Source: Hyphomonadaceae bacterium (GTDB taxonomy: Bacteria > Pseudomonadota > Alphaproteobacteria > Caulobacterales > Hyphomonadaceae). Taken from it: DNA of 64,000 nucleotides. Below are positions 9,066 through 18,097 of the stretch, piece after piece; position 1 is the first letter of the stretch; every line of letters begins with the position of its first letter. The position numbers and the translations under genes were made by a program. Where the stretch lies: NCBI GenBank assembly GCA_024742355.1, contig JANSYM010000002.1, positions 1 to 64,000 of the forward strand, given 5' to 3'. The notes below the pieces were generated by a model that saw only the letters and a program-made list of their open reading frames with translations, made no database searches and was not told where the DNA came from.

Positions 9066-9932
9066 ATGGCCGACGACGTCAAACACGACTATCACCTTGT
9101 AAACCCATCGCCATGGCCGCTGATTGGCGCCATTGCGCTGACGACGCTCGCTGTGGGCGGCGTGACCTACATGAAAGGTCTGTTCGGCATCCAAGCAGGC
9201 CAATTGTGGACGCTGCTGCCGGGCTTCCTGATGGTGATCTGGGTGATGGCTGGTTGGTGGCGCGAAGTCATCAAGGAAGGCCGCACGGGCGATCACACGC
9301 CTGTCGTTGAGATTGGCCTGAAATACGGCATGGTCCTGTTCATCGTTTCAGAAATCATGTTCTTTGCCGCATGGTTCTGGAGCTTTTTCGAACTCGCCAT
9401 CTTCTACCCAGCGCGTGTCGGCGAAACATTCGATGCTGCCAGCCCGGTCTGGGAAGGCCTGAATGCGTTTGCGCAATGGCCGCCAACCGGTGTCACGACG
9501 TTCGATCCGTTCCACCTGCCGCTGATCAACACGCTGATCCTGCTGCTGTCGGGCACCACGGTCACTGCTGCGCACCACGCGCTGCAGCACGACAAGATGG
9601 ACAATGCCAAGTTCATGCTGTTGCTGACGATTATTCTCGGCGTCGCATTTACCTGCCTGCAGGTCTACGAATATTCAGAAGCCCAGTTCACATTTGACGG
9701 AACCCTCTACGGATCGGCCTTCTTCATGGCGACCGGATTCCATGGTGCACACGTAGTCATCGGGACCATCTTCCTGACGGTCTGTCTGTTGCGATTGTAC
9801 GCCAACAACATGACCGCGAAGAAACATCTCGGCTTCGAGTTTGCCGCCTGGTACTGGCACTTTGTTGACGTGGTCTGGTTGTTCCTGTTCGCTTTCGTCT
9901 ACGTCCTGCCGCACCTGGTTCTGGGACACTAA
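9066..9932 (+). CDS. ctaE: Cytochrome c oxidase subunit III
   Basis: Subunit III stabilises the oxidase and supports proton uptake. At 288 aa with seven predicted helices it matches the family. The motifs VSEIMFFAAWFWSFF (conserved Glu in helix III), TVTAAHHAL and FHGAHVVIG are clear, as is the terminal WYWHFVDVVWLFLF. The ATG is preceded by AAGGG. A 74-bp gap separates it from ctaG with no obvious terminator, so it probably stays in the operon. Confidence 0.97.
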   Translation: MADDVKHDYHLVNPSPWPLIGAIALTTLAVGGVTYMKGLFGIQAGQLWTLLPGFLMVIWVMAGWWREVIKEGRTGDHTPVVEIGLKYGMVLFIVSEIMFFAAWFWSFFELAIFYPARVGETFDAASPVWEGLNAFAQWPPTGVTTFDPFHLPLINTLILLLSGTTVTAAHHALQHDKMDNAKFMLLLTIILGVAFTCLQVYEYSEAQFTFDGTLYGSAFFMATGFHGAHVVIGTIFLTVCLLRLYANNMTAKKHLGFEFAAWYWHFVDVVWLFLFAFVYVLPHLVLGH

Positions 9933-9936
9933 GGCG

Positions 9937-10317
9937 ATGCCTCGCGAGGTCTCGCCGATATCGGCAGGCCTCGGCTGCCGATGCCCCAAATGCGGGGAAG
10001 GGCCCGTTTTCAAATCCTATCTCGGCTTTGCGCCATCCTGCTCTGCCTGCGGGGCGGATTTCAGCAAAGCAGATTCTGGCGATGGCCCCGCATTCTTCGT
10101 GATGTTCCTGGTCGGCATTATCGTAACGCCGCCTGTCCTGTTGGTGCAGATCATGTTTGATCCGCCGGTCTGGGTGCACATCGTGATCTGGACACCTGTC
10201 ATCATCGGGTTGAGCGTCTGGCTGCTGCGCCCGTTCAAATCGTTGCTGTTCGCTCTGCAATGGAAGAACCATGCAGAAGAGGCGCAGTGGGAATCGACCG
10301 GGACCCACGGGAAATGA
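9937..10317 (+). CDS. DUF983 family membrane protein of the oxidase operon
   Basis: A 126-aa protein with an N-terminal pair of zinc-ribbon-like Cys motifs (CRCPKCGEGP and PSCSACGADF) followed by two transmembrane helices. DUF983 proteins are conserved between coxC and surf1 in alphaproteobacteria and are presumed to help oxidase maturation; the biochemical role is unknown. The start at 9937 lies 4 bp after the coxC stop, and the TGA overlaps the surf1 ATG. The track ORF starting at 9841 is an extension into coxC. Confidence 0.88.
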   Translation: MPREVSPISAGLGCRCPKCGEGPVFKSYLGFAPSCSACGADFSKADSGDGPAFFVMFLVGIIVTPPVLLVQIMFDPPVWVHIVIWTPVIIGLSVWLLRPFKSLLFALQWKNHAEEAQWESTGTHGK

Positions 10318-11003
10318 GTTTTCGCCCCATGCCCGTTTTATCGGTGCTGAGTGCGATCAGCCTGGTCATCTTGTTCATGCTGGGATCCTGGCAATATGAT
10401 CGTTACTCCGAGAAGATGGAACGTCCAGAAGCCGTTCAAACCGAAGAACCTGTCCTTGCGATAGAGATCGATCTCGATCGCGATCTTCCCGGCAGTGTTC
10501 AGCAAGTGTACGGCTTCGCAGATAGTGAACCCATTTGGCGGCGGTATGCGCCAGGGCGCGTCAAGGACACCGGAGACCGCGTCCTGGTCATGATAGAAGC
10601 AACGGGCGGCGCAGAACCGGTGGCGGCGCCGCTGTCCACGCTTCAGGCCACTGTGTCATATGAAGGTACGTTGACGCGCAAGGAACGTAACGAAAGCGCG
10701 TTTAATGCGCAGGACAATCCCGACCAGGATCAATGGTATGCTTTGTCGCCAACCCTGATGTGGACAAATCTCGGCCTCGAAGGCACGCCGCTTGTCGCCG
10801 AGCCGGTGATCATGACGGTTAGAAATGCAGCAGATTTGAATCAGTCGCGTCTTACGCCGAACCCTTATGCCTATTCAAAGCCCATCGACCCGCTCCCACC
10901 GGAACGTCATTTTGGTTATGCCTTGACCTGGTGGGGGATGGCATTGGGCCTGATAGGCGTGTATGTGGCGCTGCATCGCGCGCGCGGACGATTGAAGTTC
11001 TAG
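10314..11003 (+). CDS. SURF1-family oxidase assembly protein
   Basis: SURF1 proteins bind heme a and help insert it into subunit I. The 229-aa protein has the family topology: an N-terminal helix (about residues 9-26, ending LGSWQYDRYSEK, equivalent to the LGxWQxxR motif), a large periplasmic region and a C-terminal helix containing HFGYALTWWGMALGL (family pattern H-x-x-Y-A-x-x-W). ATG 10314 overlaps the DUF983 stop as ATGA. It is the last oxidase assembly gene; thrC follows 15 bp later. Confidence 0.92.
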   Translation: MSFRPMPVLSVLSAISLVILFMLGSWQYDRYSEKMERPEAVQTEEPVLAIEIDLDRDLPGSVQQVYGFADSEPIWRRYAPGRVKDTGDRVLVMIEATGGAEPVAAPLSTLQATVSYEGTLTRKERNESAFNAQDNPDQDQWYALSPTLMWTNLGLEGTPLVAEPVIMTVRNAADLNQSRLTPNPYAYSKPIDPLPPERHFGYALTWWGMALGLIGVYVALHRARGRLKF

Positions 11004-11018
11004 TATAAGGCTTTCGCC

Positions 11019-12407
11019 ATGAAATATGTTTCAACTCGCGGTCATTCAGAGCCGGTTGATTTCGTCGAAGCCTGTCTGACGGGCCTGGCCCCGGACGGCG
11101 GCCTGTATGTGCCAGAAAGCTGGCCACAAATCGCGCCAGCGAAGCCGAATGAATCCTATATCGACGTTGCGACACGGATCCTGAACACTTTCGCGGGTGA
11201 CGCTCTGAGTGATGAGGATGTGCGCGGCCTGTGCGAACGTGCCTATGCCAGCTTCTCGCATCATAGTGTAACGCCGCTGACCCAGTGCGGCCCGAACACG
11301 TTCATGATGGAACTCCACCATGGCCCGACCCTGGCATTCAAGGATGTGGCCATGCAGTTCATCGGGCAGCTCTATGATTTGGTCCTGGGGCGCCGCGGCC
11401 AACGCATGAGCGTCGTCTGCGCGACATCCGGAGACACAGGCGGCGCCGCTGCAGCGGCCTTTGCGGGTGCAGCTTCTGTCGATCTCTACATTCTGCACCC
11501 GCATGAGCGCGTGTCACCAGTGCAGCGCTTGTTCATGACCACGACAGGCGCCTCCAACGTGCACAATCTTGCGGTTGATGGCGATTTTGACGATTGCCAG
11601 TCTTTGGTGAAATCCATGTTCGCGGACAAGGCGTTTGCCGCGGAGGTCAGCCTATCTGGCGTCAATTCAATCAACTGGGCACGGATTGCCGCGCAAACCG
11701 TGTACTATGCCGCCGCACAAGCGGCGATTGGACCGGATCGACCCATTCGATTTGTGGTTCCTAGCGGTAATATGGGCGATGCGTTTGCCGGCTATGTCGC
11801 GGCACGATGTGGTCTTCTATCTGGGTTTGAACTCGTCTGCGCCGTCAATGAAAACAAGACGCTCGCAACGCTCCTGAATGACGGATTGATGCAGCGCGAA
11901 CAGGCGGTGGCGACGCCGAGCCCGGCCATGGATATCTCCGTCCCCAGCAATTTCGAACGCCTGTTTTTCGAAGTCGCCGGGCGTGATGGTGAGACCGTGC
12001 GCCGGACCTATGACCAATATCGTCAATCAGGCTCGGCGATTTTGCCTGATTCCGTTCGTGGACCATTAGGATGTACCGGCTTTAGTTCAGCGGTGATCAA
12101 CAATGGAGACACGCTCGCCGAAATGCGCACATTCAAGCAACTGACTGGCGCGCTCATTTGCCCGCACACGGCCGTCGGAACGGCTGCTGAGCGACGTCTG
12201 CCGCCGTCTGAGGCCACGACAGTTATCTTGTCGACCGCGCATGCCGCAAAGTTCCCCGAGACCGTTCTGGAGGCGACGGGCGATGATGCGCCCCTGCCGA
12301 AGCGGTGTTCAGAACTCAAGGCGCGTGGCGAAGTGTATGAGCGGGTGGCGAACGATCTCAAATTGATCAAGGATCAAATTCGCGGACATATGACCGCTGA
12401 GGCATAA
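11019..12407 (+). CDS. thrC: Threonine synthase
   Basis: ThrC converts O-phosphohomoserine to threonine using PLP. The 462-aa protein begins MKYVSTRGHSEPVDFVEACLTGLAPDGGLYVPE, typical of the long bacterial form, and carries the PLP-lysine segment GPTLAFKDVAMQFIG at about residues 100-114 and the phosphate-binding ATSGDTGGAAAAAF. An AAGG site lies before the ATG. It follows surf1 by 15 bp, a common position in alphaproteobacteria, and may be co-transcribed with the oxidase genes. Its stop is 3 bp before the EAL gene. Confidence 0.97.
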   Translation: MKYVSTRGHSEPVDFVEACLTGLAPDGGLYVPESWPQIAPAKPNESYIDVATRILNTFAGDALSDEDVRGLCERAYASFSHHSVTPLTQCGPNTFMMELHHGPTLAFKDVAMQFIGQLYDLVLGRRGQRMSVVCATSGDTGGAAAAAFAGAASVDLYILHPHERVSPVQRLFMTTTGASNVHNLAVDGDFDDCQSLVKSMFADKAFAAEVSLSGVNSINWARIAAQTVYYAAAQAAIGPDRPIRFVVPSGNMGDAFAGYVAARCGLLSGFELVCAVNENKTLATLLNDGLMQREQAVATPSPAMDISVPSNFERLFFEVAGRDGETVRRTYDQYRQSGSAILPDSVRGPLGCTGFSSAVINNGDTLAEMRTFKQLTGALICPHTAVGTAAERRLPPSEATTVILSTAHAAKFPETVLEATGDDAPLPKRCSELKARGEVYERVANDLKLIKDQIRGHMTAEA

Positions 12408-12410
12408 AGT

Positions 12411-13412
12411 ATGAGCGTACCAATTGGCGAATGGCAGTGGAACAAGAGCACACAGCGACTGACCCTGTCGCTGGTGCCTCCATCGTTGGAGCGGCTGTTG
12501 TCGGGCGATTGGGCGCTGGATGATCTCAGCAATGTGCTCGATGGATTGAGTCGGCAAAGATTGCGCAATGGCCTGGAAACACCTGATGGCGATGTCGCGC
12601 TGGAGCTCGTGACAGCTGAAGGCAGCATTGTGCATCTGGCAGGTGGCGCTGTGGACGATTACTGGTCTCGCGGCGTGATCCTGTCGGTGGGCGAATCGAC
12701 AGGTGCGGCGGAAGATTCAGTCGTCGAGTTGCTTCCCGTTTTTCAACCTATACTCTGTCTGCGCAGCCACCGGGTCGAAGGCTTTGAAGCCCTTGCACGT
12801 TGGGAAGGTGAGAAGGGGGCGCAGACGCCAGTAGGGGATATGCAGGGTCTCGCATCATCGATGCTGATCCATGCCGCTGAATCCCTGGTCGGTTTTCGCA
12901 AGACGGCCCGCAATCCAAATCTGTTCGTCCAGGTCAATATTACCAGCCTGGATCTTGAAGGTGATGAGCTGATTGACCTGATCTCAGCCTTGCAAAGTGG
13001 TCACAAGTTCGCTCCGGGCTCCATTCGCCTCGAACTGACCGAACAGGATGCCTTGCGTGATACGCAGCAGACGCTCAACCGCTTGCACGATCTGAAAGCG
13101 GCAGGGGCCGGGATCGTCCTCGATGATTTTGGATCGGGACATTCTTCTTTCCTCTGGCTCGCCGATCTACCGGCGGACGCGCTGAAAGTCGACGCATCAC
13201 TGATCCAACAATTGGACAACCCCCGCGTCGAAACCATTCTTGAGGCGCTCACGCTTATGGCGCGGCGCCTGGGGATGACCTCGACGGCTGAAGGTGTGGA
13301 AGATGAAGCGATCATGCCCCTCTTGCGCACGCTCGGGTTTGATCACGCACAAGGGTTCGCCCTCGGACGACCGATGTCCGTGAGCAAAGCGGAAGCGTTC
13401 CTAAGCGCCTAG
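12411..13412 (+). CDS. EAL-domain cyclic-di-GMP phosphodiesterase
   Basis: Predicted to hydrolyse c-di-GMP to pGpG in the cytoplasm. The 333-aa protein has an N-terminal segment of about 100 residues that resembles a degenerate PAS-like fold (GEWQWNKSTQRLTLS at the start), then an EAL domain. Catalytic residues are all visible: GFEALARW, VQVNIT, RLELTEQD, LDDFGSGHSSF, ALKVDASL, TAEGVEDE and AQGFALGRPM. No GGDEF domain is present, so it should be an active enzyme. It lies 3 bp after thrC and its last 12 bp overlap the convergent P450 gene. Confidence 0.9.
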   Translation: MSVPIGEWQWNKSTQRLTLSLVPPSLERLLSGDWALDDLSNVLDGLSRQRLRNGLETPDGDVALELVTAEGSIVHLAGGAVDDYWSRGVILSVGESTGAAEDSVVELLPVFQPILCLRSHRVEGFEALARWEGEKGAQTPVGDMQGLASSMLIHAAESLVGFRKTARNPNLFVQVNITSLDLEGDELIDLISALQSGHKFAPGSIRLELTEQDALRDTQQTLNRLHDLKAAGAGIVLDDFGSGHSSFLWLADLPADALKVDASLIQQLDNPRVETILEALTLMARRLGMTSTAEGVEDEAIMPLLRTLGFDHAQGFALGRPMSVSKAEAFLSA

Positions 13413-14732
13413 ATCGACTTCAAGCGTTGATATCGCGTGGACAAAATTGCTCGGCGCGAGTGAACTTTTCCCAGTCCAGCGTATCTTCGGGAAGCGTTTC
13501 AAAATGTTCTGATATGCGGTTTCGAGCTGCATGATGGCGACGCGCTTGCCGAGGCAGACATGTGGACCATTGCCGAATGCCAGATGCTCATTGGCGTTTT
13601 TCCGCTCGATATCGAACGCATTGGGTGCATCAAATTTTGCCGGGTCGCGATTGGCAGCGGCATAGTACATCACGACCTTGTCACCTTCGCTCAGCGCCTG
13701 ACCGCCGAGCGTGGTCGATTTGGTTACGGTGCGCCGCATGTATGTGACCGGACTGACCATTCGGATGGCTTCATGAACGAAGTTTGGGAACAGGGCGGGA
13801 TTGGCAATCAGTTTCGCGCGTTGTTCCATATGGTCCGTGATCAGTTTCATCGTCCCGGATAGCGAGTTGCGGGTTGTGTCATTGCCGGCAAAGACGATGA
13901 GCAACCAGGAGCCATCCAGGAATTCATCCGAAAGCAGCTCGCCGTCAATTTCCGCGTTGGCAATGGCGCTCAGCAAGTCCTTGCGGGGATTCTTGCGGCG
14001 CTCGAGCAATTGATGGCGTCCATAATCAAACAGCGCCTGGATCTCATTCATGAATTCCATGATCTGTTCAGGTGATAGGTTTCCGAGGCCTTCCTGTTGG
14101 GCCTGGTACTGCGCATTCTCCAGATAATGCATCCAGTGCACGAGCTTGGGGCGGTCTTCTTCAGGAACTCCGAGAATCTCGCACAGGGTGAACAACGGAA
14201 GTTCCGCAGAGAAAGATTCGACCATATCGACGACGGGTCCCTTGCGTTCCATGCCGTCGAGCAGCTCGTTGACCTTTGCGTCTACTTTTTTTCGAAGCTC
14301 CGCGACATAGTCGGGTCGAAACCAGGCCATATGCTCCATGCGCAAAGGTGTATGGTGCGGTCGATCCAGGTTGATCAGCGAGTTGAGCGATGATGAGTGA
14401 AGGAGGGGGTGGCGCGGCACTTCCGGCAAGCCATAGGACATCAGGATGCCGCCGCGCTGCGATGAATAAGTTACGGGGTCGAGTTCAACCTGTTTGATCA
14501 GATCATACTCAGTCAGCGCCCAGAACCCACGACCATATTCTTCCGGATGCCACATGATCGGCGCTTCACGGCGCATCTGATCGAATGCATCGAACGTGTA
14601 GCCATTATTGCTGGAAAAGACATCTGGTTCGTTTAGCTGAACCGGGGGTGTCAGCGCATGGATCGGAGGGTTCGACGGCGGCGCCGATGGTGTCTCTTGT
14701 TGATAGGTGTCGGTAACGTTCTGAAAGCCCAT
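13401..14732 (-). CDS. Cytochrome P450 (CYP153/CYP125-like group)
   Basis: A heme-thiolate monooxygenase of 443 aa. The heme-binding loop FGNGPHVCLGKR gives the axial Cys, the I-helix has FAGNDTTRNS, and the K-helix has HEAIRM (E-x-x-R). The phrases AGNDTTRN and YSSQRGGI resemble bacterial P450s acting on alkanes, fatty acids or sterol side chains, but the substrate cannot be fixed from sequence. No ferredoxin or reductase gene is adjacent. It lies 29 bp downstream of rluB on the same strand and could be the tail of that operon. It converges on the EAL gene, sharing CTAAGCGCCTAG. Confidence 0.93.
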   Translation of the reverse strand: MGFQNVTDTYQQETPSAPPSNPPIHALTPPVQLNEPDVFSSNNGYTFDAFDQMRREAPIMWHPEEYGRGFWALTEYDLIKQVELDPVTYSSQRGGILMSYGLPEVPRHPLLHSSSLNSLINLDRPHHTPLRMEHMAWFRPDYVAELRKKVDAKVNELLDGMERKGPVVDMVESFSAELPLFTLCEILGVPEEDRPKLVHWMHYLENAQYQAQQEGLGNLSPEQIMEFMNEIQALFDYGRHQLLERRKNPRKDLLSAIANAEIDGELLSDEFLDGSWLLIVFAGNDTTRNSLSGTMKLITDHMEQRAKLIANPALFPNFVHEAIRMVSPVTYMRRTVTKSTTLGGQALSEGDKVVMYYAAANRDPAKFDAPNAFDIERKNANEHLAFGNGPHVCLGKRVAIMQLETAYQNILKRFPKIRWTGKSSLAPSNFVHAISTLEVDLGA

Positions 14733-14761
14733 AAGACAACTCCTTTGTACCAGAGACTAGC

Positions 14762-15652
14762 TCACCGCTTGCGCCCGTGAACCCGTGCCCCTGCGCGAGG
14801 TTTTCTGCGTTCGCGAGTGGGTGGTTTTTCTTCGGACGGTAACAGGTGCGCTGGAATTTGGTCGGCCAATGCTGCGCGTAACCGCTCGCCTGAGATCTCT
14901 TCCACTGCGCCAGGGCGAAGCTCTGCCAGTTCGAACGGACCATACTGCGTCCGGATCAAGCGGTTGACCTGCAAGCCCAAATGCTCAAGCGCTTTTCGCA
15001 CTTCGCGGTTCTTGCCTTCGCTCAGGCGCACATTGATCCAATTATTCGACCCGGTCTCGCGCTCGAGTTCGGCTTCGATAGATGTGTACCGCGTGCCATC
15101 ATCGAGCGTGATGCCGCCCTTCAAGGTATCAAGCTCGGCCTGCGTGATCTTGCCATGTGCCCGAGCCCGATAGTGGCGAATGAAGCCAGTCTTTGGCAGT
15201 TCCATGGCCCGTGCGAGGCCGCCATCATTCGTCAGAAGCAGAATGCCTTCAGTCGTCAGATCCAGGCGTCCAATTGTAATCGTGCGCGGGAGCGATTTCG
15301 GCAATTCCTCGAATATTGTCCGGCGCCCCTCAGGATCGGACGTCGTTGTGATCAGACCCGAAGGTTTGTGATAGCGCCAGACGCGCGTCTGCTCATGCGC
15401 TTTGACGGGCTTGCCGTTCACGCGAATATCTTCGCGGCCGGTGACCTTGAAGGCAGGCGTGGTGAGCTTGCGACCATTGATGCGCACTTCGCCGCGTTCG
15501 ATCATGGCTTCGGCTTCGCGGCGCGATGCGATGCCCGCACGGGCGAGGTATTTTGCGATCCGTTCGCCATCCTGCCAGTCGCGGTCAGGGTTGGAATTTC
15601 GTCGGTTGGGACGTTTCTTGCGATTTCGGTTCGTCTCACGACGGTCCGCCAT
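14762..15652 (-). CDS. rluB: 23S rRNA pseudouridine synthase, RluB/RsuA family
   Basis: Converts a uridine in ribosomal RNA to pseudouridine. The 296-aa protein has a basic N-terminal tail (ETNRNRKKRPNRRN), an S4 RNA-binding domain (RIAKYLARAGIASRREAEAMI, about residues 30-90), and the catalytic GRLDLTTEGILLLTNDG containing the nucleophilic Asp. The C-terminus is again basic. RluB, RluE, RluF and RsuA are hard to separate by eye; the long, basic-tailed form fits RluB best. It is 9 bp downstream of the small membrane protein gene. Confidence 0.9.
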   Translation of the reverse strand: MADRRETNRNRKKRPNRRNSNPDRDWQDGERIAKYLARAGIASRREAEAMIERGEVRINGRKLTTPAFKVTGREDIRVNGKPVKAHEQTRVWRYHKPSGLITTTSDPEGRRTIFEELPKSLPRTITIGRLDLTTEGILLLTNDGGLARAMELPKTGFIRHYRARAHGKITQAELDTLKGGITLDDGTRYTSIEAELERETGSNNWINVRLSEGKNREVRKALEHLGLQVNRLIRTQYGPFELAELRPGAVEEISGERLRAALADQIPAHLLPSEEKPPTRERRKPRAGARVHGRKR

Positions 15653-15661
15653 ATGGAGCTC

Positions 15662-16081
15662 CTATCCGGATGAAAGTCCGAAGACCGGGGCTAGAATGGC
15701 AAATCCGAGCGCCAGTTCCAAGGGGATCCACACAGGGATCAGACCTTTTTCTCGATTTTCCTTGGTATCCAGTAGCAGCGATAACAGACGCCCGCACCCG
15801 GCGCCGATCCATCCCATGGCAACCGGGAACAGCGCAAACACCTTGTATTGCAGCCCGAGTTCGCCCTGAAGCAGGATGATCAAAACGGTCAGGTGTATGA
15901 GCAGTAGCAGGCCGCCATAGGTTGCACGGAACTCCGAGAATCCACCGGGCTTGTCCGGATCGGGATCGGCGACGAGGCGAACAACACCTGCAGCCCATTT
16001 CGGCACAAACAGGGCACCAAGGCCGAGCGCAGCGCAAAACCCAAGCGCGACGATGGCTATGAGATCTAGAATAGGGGGCAT
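15662..16081 (-). CDS. Small four-helix membrane protein, DUF4345-like
   Basis: A 139-aa inner-membrane protein with about four hydrophobic helices. The central EFRATYGGL motif resembles the FRAxYGG pattern of DUF4345-type proteins, which have no known biochemical role; this family link is tentative. ATG 16081 has AAAGGTG upstream; the longer track ORF has no better site. It sits between the lauroyltransferase gene and rluB, suggesting co-transcription with envelope genes. Confidence 0.7.
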   Translation of the reverse strand: MPPILDLIAIVALGFCAALGLGALFVPKWAAGVVRLVADPDPDKPGGFSEFRATYGGLLLLIHLTVLIILLQGELGLQYKVFALFPVAMGWIGAGCGRLLSLLLDTKENREKGLIPVWIPLELALGFAILAPVFGLSSG

Positions 16082-16143
16082 GCTGCACCTTTGAGTCTCT
16101 TGGAACACAGGAGAATAGGGCGCGACCGCGGGATGAACAGACC

Positions 16144-17103
16144 TTATGTGATGCCGGCGCTCTTCCAGGCGTCTTTTGGCCAACGGCGATGTTGCCAGAA
16201 CCATTGCCCGGGATTGGCTCGAACTTCCTCTTCCACAAAGGCTGTGATGCGTTTCACGCTGGCAATCAGGTCGGCTTCAGAATTGCCCGTGATTTCAGGC
16301 GTGAAGGGGGTGTGAACCGTAACCTTGAATCGCGCCGGCCCGGTGCGGCGGGTCGACATAGGCACAATCGGCACACCATATTTCAACGCCAGGCGAGAAG
16401 GACCCTGGGCCGTCATGGCATTGTGTCCGAAGAATGGGATGGCCAGCCCTTCATTGAATTTCTGATCATTCATCAAAGCGACGACGCGACCTGCGCTGAG
16501 CGCCCGCATGAGTTCGCGCGTGCCCGCGCCCTTCGGGGCGAGGACACCGATCCCGTAATCATGGCGAACCTGATTGAGGCGCCGATCAATGTACGGATTG
16601 TTGAGAGCGCGATAGGTGATCAGACAATCAACCGGGCGCCGGCAGATAGCGGCGCCAAGGACTTCCCAATTCGCGAAATGACCTGAAACGATGACCGCAC
16701 CGCGGTCAGAGGCCTCGATCGCATCCAGGTGTTCGGCGCCAATGACTTCGACGCGATCGCCATCATAGGGATCAATTTTTGGCAGGTGCGGAAGCTCTCC
16801 TGCCGTGCGACCAACACTTTCCCAGGCTTGTCTGGCAATCTGCTCGCGCTCTTCCTCTCCCATGTCTGGAAAGGCGAGCTGCAAGTTTCGATGTACGGTT
16901 TTGTGTTGCGAAAGAACGGGACCCAGCGATCTGAACAACCAGCCGAGAAAATTCGAAGCGCGATCTGGCCCAAGCGCTTTCATTGGCCACCAATAAATGA
17001 CATCCCATGCAATCGCCTCCAGGCGCCAGGTCAGGCGCTGCCAGAACGTCGAGCGATTGTCGATGTCTTTCGGTCGAATGTATTGCTGCGCAGCTTTAGT
17101 CAT
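16144..17103 (-). CDS. Lipid A biosynthesis lauroyl-type acyltransferase (LpxL/HtrB family)
   Basis: Adds a secondary acyl chain to Kdo-lipid A at the inner face of the inner membrane. The 319-aa protein has an N-terminal amphipathic/hydrophobic segment (about residues 28-55) and the catalytic HFANWE (H-x4-E) motif in VVSGHFANWEVLG, then LNPxDR-type regions including ALMNDQKFNEG. The start overlaps the lpxK stop by 8 bp. With waaA and lpxK it forms a lipid A-Kdo maturation operon. LpxL cannot be told from LpxM by inspection. Confidence 0.92.
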   Translation of the reverse strand: MTKAAQQYIRPKDIDNRSTFWQRLTWRLEAIAWDVIYWWPMKALGPDRASNFLGWLFRSLGPVLSQHKTVHRNLQLAFPDMGEEEREQIARQAWESVGRTAGELPHLPKIDPYDGDRVEVIGAEHLDAIEASDRGAVIVSGHFANWEVLGAAICRRPVDCLITYRALNNPYIDRRLNQVRHDYGIGVLAPKGAGTRELMRALSAGRVVALMNDQKFNEGLAIPFFGHNAMTAQGPSRLALKYGVPIVPMSTRRTGPARFKVTVHTPFTPEITGNSEADLIASVKRITAFVEEEVRANPGQWFWQHRRWPKDAWKSAGIT

Positions 17104-18097
17104 CGCGGCCGGGTTTGATCACATTTTCCAGCATTTTGTCGAGGTCTGCCCTGCGGTCGAAGATCACTTCTACCGGGAGCGATAGAATACCCGTTTGCTG
17201 CGCCGCCGACAATCGCACTAGGTCTTTGTCCGTTGTGATCAAGGTTGCGCCATAGTCGCCTGCGAGGCGGCGAAGGTAGTTCAGATCGCCATCGGTGAAT
17301 TTGTGATGATCCGGAAAAGGCACCGCATCTCGAACGTCCGCGCCCATCGCTTTGAGTGTATCAAAGAACTTTTCCGGGCGCCCGATTCCAGCGAATGCGA
17401 CGTAGGGGAGTTCGGACGGTTTGGATTGCGCGGCAAGCACAGCGCTGAACACAGGCAAATTGCTCTCCTCGACTTCAGCGGGGGGCTGACCATAACCCAT
17501 GACGATGATCGCGTCTGCGCGCGCTAATCCTTCCGCGATGGGCTCTCGTAGCGGACCCTTTGGGATGACATGTCCATTTCCAAATCCTGCGGCTGCATCG
17601 ACCACAATAAGTGACAGGTCCTTGTGCAATCCGGGGTTTTGATGGCCGTCATCCATGATGATAATATCGACCCCATCATTCGACATGTCCTGTCCAGTGG
17701 CGGCACGATCTGCGCCAATCCAGGACTCACCTGACTTGGCGAGCATGATTGGCTCATCCCCGACATCCTCGGATGTGTGCACGTCCGGATCGACCTTGAG
17801 CGGTCCTTTCAGCTTGCCTTTGTAGCCGCGGCTGAGTGTTGCGACCCGCAAGTCGGTTGTGGCTTCGAAATGGGCGCGCAGCGCTGCCACAATGGGGCTC
17901 TTGCCGACGCCTCCAGCGGTCAGATTTCCCACGCAGATCACGGTCGGTCGCACCTTTAGTGGCGTCGCTCGCGCGATCCGTCGATGCGTCGCCTCGGCAT
18001 AGAGCCAGGAGAACGGCGTGAGCATGAAGCGCAAGAGGGGGGCAGCTTCGCGTGAGCGAGGATCAACATCACGGGCCCAGAATCGGGGTTCTCTCAT
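17096..18097 (-). CDS. lpxK: Tetraacyldisaccharide 4'-kinase
   Basis: LpxK phosphorylates the 4' position of the lipid A disaccharide. The 333-aa protein has the expected N-terminus (RFMLTPFSWLYAEATHRR) and a P-loop VGNLTAGGVGKSP at about residues 56-68; Ser replaces the more common Thr after the P-loop Lys. Other markers are LSRGYKGKLKGP, IIMDDGHQNP and DHHKFTDGDL. It overlaps waaA by 4 bp and the acyltransferase by 8 bp, so the three are probably translationally coupled. Confidence 0.96.
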   Translation of the reverse strand: MREPRFWARDVDPRSREAAPLLRFMLTPFSWLYAEATHRRIARATPLKVRPTVICVGNLTAGGVGKSPIVAALRAHFEATTDLRVATLSRGYKGKLKGPLKVDPDVHTSEDVGDEPIMLAKSGESWIGADRAATGQDMSNDGVDIIIMDDGHQNPGLHKDLSLIVVDAAAGFGNGHVIPKGPLREPIAEGLARADAIIVMGYGQPPAEVEESNLPVFSAVLAAQSKPSELPYVAFAGIGRPEKFFDTLKAMGADVRDAVPFPDHHKFTDGDLNYLRRLAGDYGATLITTDKDLVRLSAAQQTGILSLPVEVIFDRRADLDKMLENVIKPGRDD

